Assembly (NCBI GenBank): GCA_026545225.1
Contig: CM048848.1
Location: forward strand, 14,302,853-14,366,852
Reading direction: 5' to 3'
Length of the DNA: 64,000 nucleotides
Origin: Cornus controversa
Lineage: Eukaryota; Streptophyta; Magnoliopsida; Cornales; Cornaceae
A program made the translations under genes and the position numbers. The notes beneath the pieces are model-generated. The model was given only the letters and a program-made list of their open reading frames with translations, ran no database searches and was not told the DNA's origin. Below, piece by piece: positions 59,401-64,000 of the stretch (position 1 is the first letter of the stretch; every line of letters begins with the position of its first letter).

Positions 59401-60847
59401 ACCATAACTAGGTCAAAGTTTAAGCAATGTAACTTAAAAATGATCCTTTGGCTACTCTTAACTCTGGATTGCTTTTCTCGATCTGATTTTGTTCTTTTGC
59501 AGCCCAATCTTCTAGTCATACCCTTAGTGATCAACCAATCGACCTTGCTGTTGAGGTGGATCCCTAGGCTGAGGAAATCCAGAGCCAGTCCCAGCCACCA
59601 GTTAAGACTTCACAACCTCTTCCACCTAAGGTAATCTTCAAGCTTTATTTTTTTTCGTTTCCTTAATGGGTACCATAGCATTATCTTCTGTTTTAACCCA
59701 AAAGAAAGAAAACTACCACCAAGGGTTCATTAAAAGGTACCAAGATCATCTCAGATCCATCCCTAGATCTAGCATCAAATTCTGATAATGAACCTCTTGT
59801 CAAGAAAAGTAAAAGGAAGTTGGGCTCCCTTCCACAGGTACCTCATTCTTTTTGCTTATCTAGTTTATTGATTTTGCTTGAATTTTCCTTCTCATTGTTG
59901 TTTCTTTAGGTCGATCCTAAGGCTGAGCTTCAACATCAGTCTCCCCCTGACGCAGGGTAGATTGACCTCTCTCTTGAAGTTTTGGAGAAGACTGGTCGAT
60001 TGGCTAAGGACACCGACCCTCTGGCACAACCAGCAACTTCTGCCTCCAAAAATGTGGCCAAGTCCCCTACTCTCGTCAAGGAAGTATGTACTTATCCAAA
60101 GTTCTTTCGAGCTTCTCATTATTCTTTAATTCCTTCATTCACCTTTACTCATTTTTAGAAGCAAGTCCAATCCTTCTCTTCTTAGCCTACCGGTGGTTCT
60201 TTTTCTACTATGAAGAATTATCTCCAACCACTGGTCACCTCAATTTTGATGGACAACTCCTCCACCAGTGTTCCCCATCCCATTGAATCCACTCCTTCTG
60301 CCCAAACTTTAACGAAAGCAAAGGATGCTCTCCAAAAGATCTTCGAACGGGATCTTTCAAACTTGCCTTCTTGGCACCTGAGGTCTCAGACTTGCTAGCC
60401 ACTATCAACTTGCATGGGAACCTCTCCCTAGCTATGCAAGCTGTTGTAGCGTCTCTACAAGTACAGATTTCTGCTATAGTCGAATCCATTTCTGATGCCA
60501 CTCATGCTCTTTCCCTTTTTGAACAAAAATCTAAAGCCAAGAAGGAATTAGGTACTTGGATTCTGCAGATAGCAGCAGAATTTGGAAAGCTCGACCATCT
60601 GAATGAGGAGCTTGGGAAAGAAGAAAAAAACCTACAAGCAGAGCTTGCCCAGGTCAAGGCTGCTAGGGCTGATATTACTTCAAGAGCTAGCACCCTGCTC
60701 GAAAGGACAGATCTACAAGCTCCTAAACACATTGCCCTCAAAGCTCAACTTCCTGAGTTGCAAAAGAACAAGGTCTTGGCTGAGCTTGCCCTACAACAAA
60801 ACAAGCTCTTTTGGGAGAATATGAAGTCCAAATTTAACATTTTGTAA
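56403..60847 (+). pseudogene. Plant-mobile-domain gene antisense to Tat pol, with introns
   Basis: ATG at 56403 (MAPKSTNLVL). The mobile-domain core follows in broken frames: WVDHVFSKKGKLWKACGIYD (near 56590), FWSITTNSLHLPCGM and MLTGLRQIGVEV (56710-56815), CEHVSFLLYWLNKC (to 56993), then beyond a solo LTR SFVLCHLYKGLHDLV and GGPFSLFQIWLRAYFP (58560-58680). Four likely GT-AG introns follow: 59019-59087, about 59633-59709, about 59838-59910 and about 60082-60159. The last exon (60371-60847) encodes a Lys/Glu-rich coiled coil (LNEELGKEEKNLQAELAQV). Several stops show decay. In other plants such proteins include MAIN/MAIL-type nuclear factors and transposon-borne copies; this one belongs to the transposon. 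Intron borders are read by eye. Confidence 0.72.
57016..58452. repeat. Probable solo LTR inside the mobile-domain gene
   Basis: 1437 bp starting TGAAAATTACCACAC and ending GCGTAGCA. Flanks ATCAA (57011-57015) and TTCAA (58453-58457) match at 4 of 5 bases. Removing it together with one flank leaves the mobile-domain reading continuous at C-I-N-A-D-Q. It encodes nothing recognisable. Confidence 0.6.
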
Positions 60848-61094
60848 TAGGATTATCTTTTTTGTTATTTAAACTATTGGGGCTCTCTTGTATTTTGTAA
60901 TTGATGAACTATCAACCATGCTTCCTTTTGGATTTTTATACACAATGTTATTTATTATTCAAGGCTTTATCAAAATAACTCTAAGTCAAACAAAAGAAAA
61001 CAAAGGAAATTTTTAAAAGAGAAGAAAAATAACTTGCAAACCTACACTACACTTAGGATTCTTTTGCTTATTACTCTTGAACTGATCAAACAGT

Positions 61095-64000
61095 CTAATC
61101 AGCCTCTTCTGCCAGTCTCTCAAATATCGTTGGCCAATATTCCTTTAGATAGATTCCATCGATCGGCCTAGGATGAACTTCCCCATCCAAGTCTTTTAAC
61201 TTGTACGCCCCTTTATTCATTACCTGATGAATCAAGTATGGGCCATCCCAATTTGGAGACCACTTACCATAAGTTCGATCATGCTTTCCTATTACTAAGA
61301 TTACTTTCTATACTAAATCGCCCTTAGCAAATGACTTCGGCCTCACCCTCTTGTTGTAGGCCTTCATCACTTTTCGTTTGTGAGCCCTGATATGATCTAG
61401 AGCATCCAGGCGTATATCATCCAGATCCTCTAACTCAATTAACATAACAAGATTGTAATTGGCTAGTTGTAAGTTCGACTGTAATATCATCATAGCCATA
61501 GGTCAACAAGTAGGGAGTAACACATGTACTTGCTCTCTTAAAATTCCTGTAGGCCTAGAGAGCCTCTATTAATGACTCATGCCACACCCTTAGTTTTTCC
61601 TCAATCATTCTCTCAATAATCCCAATAAGCACTTTGTTTGAAGTTTCTGCCTGGCCATTAACTTGAGCGTAATAAAGTGTTGATGTTACCATCTTGACCT
61701 TTATCTCTTCCCCATAGGCTAACACCTTCATTGCTTTGAATACGGTTCAATTGTCGGCCATAATTGATTCTAGGAGGCTGAAATGATGAAAGATATATTT
61801 TTTGATAAAATCAATCACCACCCACCGGTCTACTGATCGATAAGCCACAACCTCTACCTATTTCGTGAAGTAATCTGTGGTCATAATAATCCAATGGTGT
61901 CCTCCAGCTGATGGTGGGTTGATTTTGCCAATGAGGTCCATGGCCTATCCTACTTGATAGGCTCCACAGGTTTCTTCATGCACTTCTGCCAGAATTCTCA
62001 AGGACTTTGTCTTACTGATGCATTGGAACAAAAGTCCATATTCTGCACTTTTTTTGTATAGCTTATCAGCTAGTACAAATACCTCATGGCCTTCATTCTG
62101 ATTCTTATATCGGCTAACCAATTTGTATTCTTTAGGAAATCAACTAAAGGATGCCTCCAGTCATCAAATTCTAAAGGGTCAATATCAATCGCGAAGGTAT
62201 CAGCCATGGTTTCGTTTCTTATTTTGGCTGATGGGAGGATCATTCGCGAAACCTTATTAGTCTCTCAGCCAATCCTTCCGGGACCTTTACTCCTGAAGTG
62301 ATCTGGGCCAGATCATTTGCCCCCTTGTTGAATTCCCTTGGCCAATATTCCAACTTCACCGAGTCAAACTATTCCACTAACTGAAGGGCTAAGGAATGGA
62401 ACGGCCTCAATTGCCAAGCTAAGCATTGGAAGTCCTTGGATATTTTGTTGATGACCAAGTTTGAATCACCTATTATGTGTACATCTTTGATTGACATCTC
62501 TAGTAGGATTTCCAGGCCGATGATCACAGCCTTGTATTCTGCTTGGTTATTGGAGCATTTGAAGTCTAGGAAGAAGGAAAAGGTTATCTTCCTTTCATTT
62601 GGGGAAATAATCATTATCCCAACCCTAGCGCCGTCACTAGTACTAAACCCATCAAACCTGAATGTCCAGGGTGTCATAAATAGGGCAGCTATCTCTAATT
62701 CATCGGACACATAGGGGTTGATGTTAGTTAAAGGATGGTCTGCTAGAAACTCCACCAATGCCCTTCCTTTGACTGACTTTTGAGGGGTATGAACAAAGCT
62801 AAATTCCATCAATTTGCCTATTCAGCCCATGATCAAAGGTCTTGACAGCATGTATCTGCTGAGATTGGTCTAACAAATTATGTAGACCACCACTGGTAGC
62901 ATGTATACCCTCAGTTTCAGAGCAAAAAAAATACAAAGCCAAACATAATTTCTCAATCAAGGTATATCTACGTTCGAACGGGGAAAAGACTCTGCTTAAA
63001 TAATAGATGGCCTACTCATTGCCTACTTCATTATCTTGGGCCAACATACTTCCGATCGATTCTTCGATTGCTGATAAATAAAGCTTCATCGGCCACCTCT
63101 TTTGTGGAAGCATAACTACTAGTGGGTTGGCCAAGTATTCCTTTATTTAGTCGAATGCATGCTGATGCTTTTTGTTCCATACGAAATCCTCTTGAGCTTT
63201 TTGCTTCAATAACGGAGAAAAGGTGTGGTTTTTCCCAGCGCAGTTAGAAATAAATCGTCGTAGAAAGTTTACCTGACCGATGAATCTTTGGAGCTATTTT
63301 TTGTTCTTAGGGGCCATGACGTTCATGATTGCTTTGGTTTTATTTTTATTGACCTCTATTCCACGTTGATGTACTAAAAAACCTAGGAAGTTCCCAATAG
63401 ACACTTCAAAGGCACATTTGATAGGGTTCATCTTCAGTTTATGGGCCTACATTCTCACGAAAGCGGTCCTAAGTTGTGCCAAGTCCTGCCTTTTGGCCAA
63501 CAACATTACCACCACATCGTCTATATAAATTTCCATAAATTGGCCTATCATGTCATGGAATATGGCAATCATCACCCTTTGGTACATAACCCCAGCGTTC
63601 TTCAATCCAAAAGGCATGACCACCCACTCGAACGTCCAAATCAACCCTGGACATCTGAAAGCCATTTTAGAGATGTCTGCTTCTGCTATATATATTTGAT
63701 TGTAACCTGAATGGCCATCCATGAAGGACATGATTTTATTTTTGGCAATAGAATATATCAACTGATCGGCCACTGGCATGGGATACTCATCTTTTGGGGT
63801 GGCCTGATTTAGGTTTCTGAAGTCGATACATACCTTCAGCTTCCCGTTCTTCTTAATCACCGGTACCACATTAGAAATCCATTCCACATACCTAGCTGTT
63901 CGAATAAAGCTTGCCTTTAGAAGTCTTTCTACTTCTTCTTTGACTTTGGAAACCACTTCTTGGGACATTATCCTCAGTGGCTGTTTGTACGGTCTGTAGC
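61095..64000 (-). pseudogene. pol of a Tat-lineage Ty3/gypsy element, partial
   Basis: On the minus strand, from the window end: RT (63968-63447) with KVCIDFRNLNQATPKDEYPM, VMPFGLKNAG and YIDDVVV; first RNase H about 63370-62880, broken; second, archaeal-type RNase H 62812-62369 with FRFDGFSTSDGARVG and NNQAEYKAVIIGLEIL; integrase about 62080-61330 with DYFTKWVEVVAYRSVD, and a C-terminal part with NKRVRPKSFAKGDLV (61350-61308). The polyprotein ends ERLAEEAD before TAG at 61097-61095. Stops separate the blocks. Gag and protease lie beyond the window. The double RNase H supports the Tat lineage. Confidence 0.85.

Larger units (their letters stand above)
55407..64000 (-). mobile_element. Tat-lineage Ty3/gypsy element with antisense plant-mobile-domain gene, cut by window end
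   Basis: Minus-strand pol (61095 to beyond 64000) has two RNase H regions, the second resembling the archaeal-type RNase H typical of Tat elements. Downstream of pol lies a spliced gene on the opposite strand (56403-60847), then a PPT and probable 3' LTR (ending 56149). Antisense ORFs with plant mobile domain have been described in Tat elements. A solo LTR (57016-58452) interrupts the antisense gene. Confidence 0.72.

Overview
The window is nuclear DNA of a flowering plant, most likely a eudicot. Spliced exons with GT-AG introns, plant-type protein families (a Sen1/TRANK1-like helicase, a PRA1 exon, an LPR1-like multicopper oxidase fragment, a plant mobile domain) and dense nested LTR retrotransposons with initiator-tRNA-Met primer sites all say so. 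No bacterial genes, CRISPR arrays, rRNA or tRNA genes were seen. Intact host coding sequence is scarce; most bases are transposon-derived.

Layout. 1-15189: a minus-strand Ty3/gypsy element (Tekay/Del-like) whose very long 5' LTR holds a GC-rich hAT-type MITE and a complete plus-strand Reina-like chromovirus (7735-14104, TSD GCGCG). That chromovirus carries a 1.16-kb composite insertion in gag. 15190-15420: remains of a short copia LTR. 16821-29720: one host gene, a Sen1-type helicase related to plant TRANK1-like proteins, in nine recognisable exons. Its third intron has swollen to about 8.2 kb by a Ty1/copia element (19814-24263) and a solo Tekay-like LTR (24492-27510) that itself contains a complete TRIM. 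The gene has lost the UvrD helicase core and has a damaged Walker B motif, so it is probably a pseudogene. 30575-40714: two further Tekay-like LTRs joined through a deletion, with a Helitron-like insertion, a 113-bp tandem array and two more TRIM insertions, followed by an integrase remnant and a CACTA-type end. 41016-44733: mostly unassigned, with one PRA1-like exon. 44734-52188: a SIRE-like element that kept gag and both LTRs but has no pol. 52324-52490: first-exon fragment of an LPR1-like multicopper oxidase. 52506-56149: LTR-like DNA with a minisatellite. 56150-64000: part of a Tat-lineage Ty3/gypsy element with an intron-containing plant-mobile-domain gene antisense to pol, running out of the window.

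How the parts interact. The elements are stacked in order of age: copia fragment, then Tekay-like element, then MITE and Reina-like element, then the composite insertion. The small TRIM family is the most striking non-coding signal. All seven LTR copies carry an snRNA-type upstream element (RTCCCACATCG, one copy with a single change) followed after exactly 25 nt by TTATAT, which looks like a U-snRNA promoter rather than an ordinary LTR promoter.
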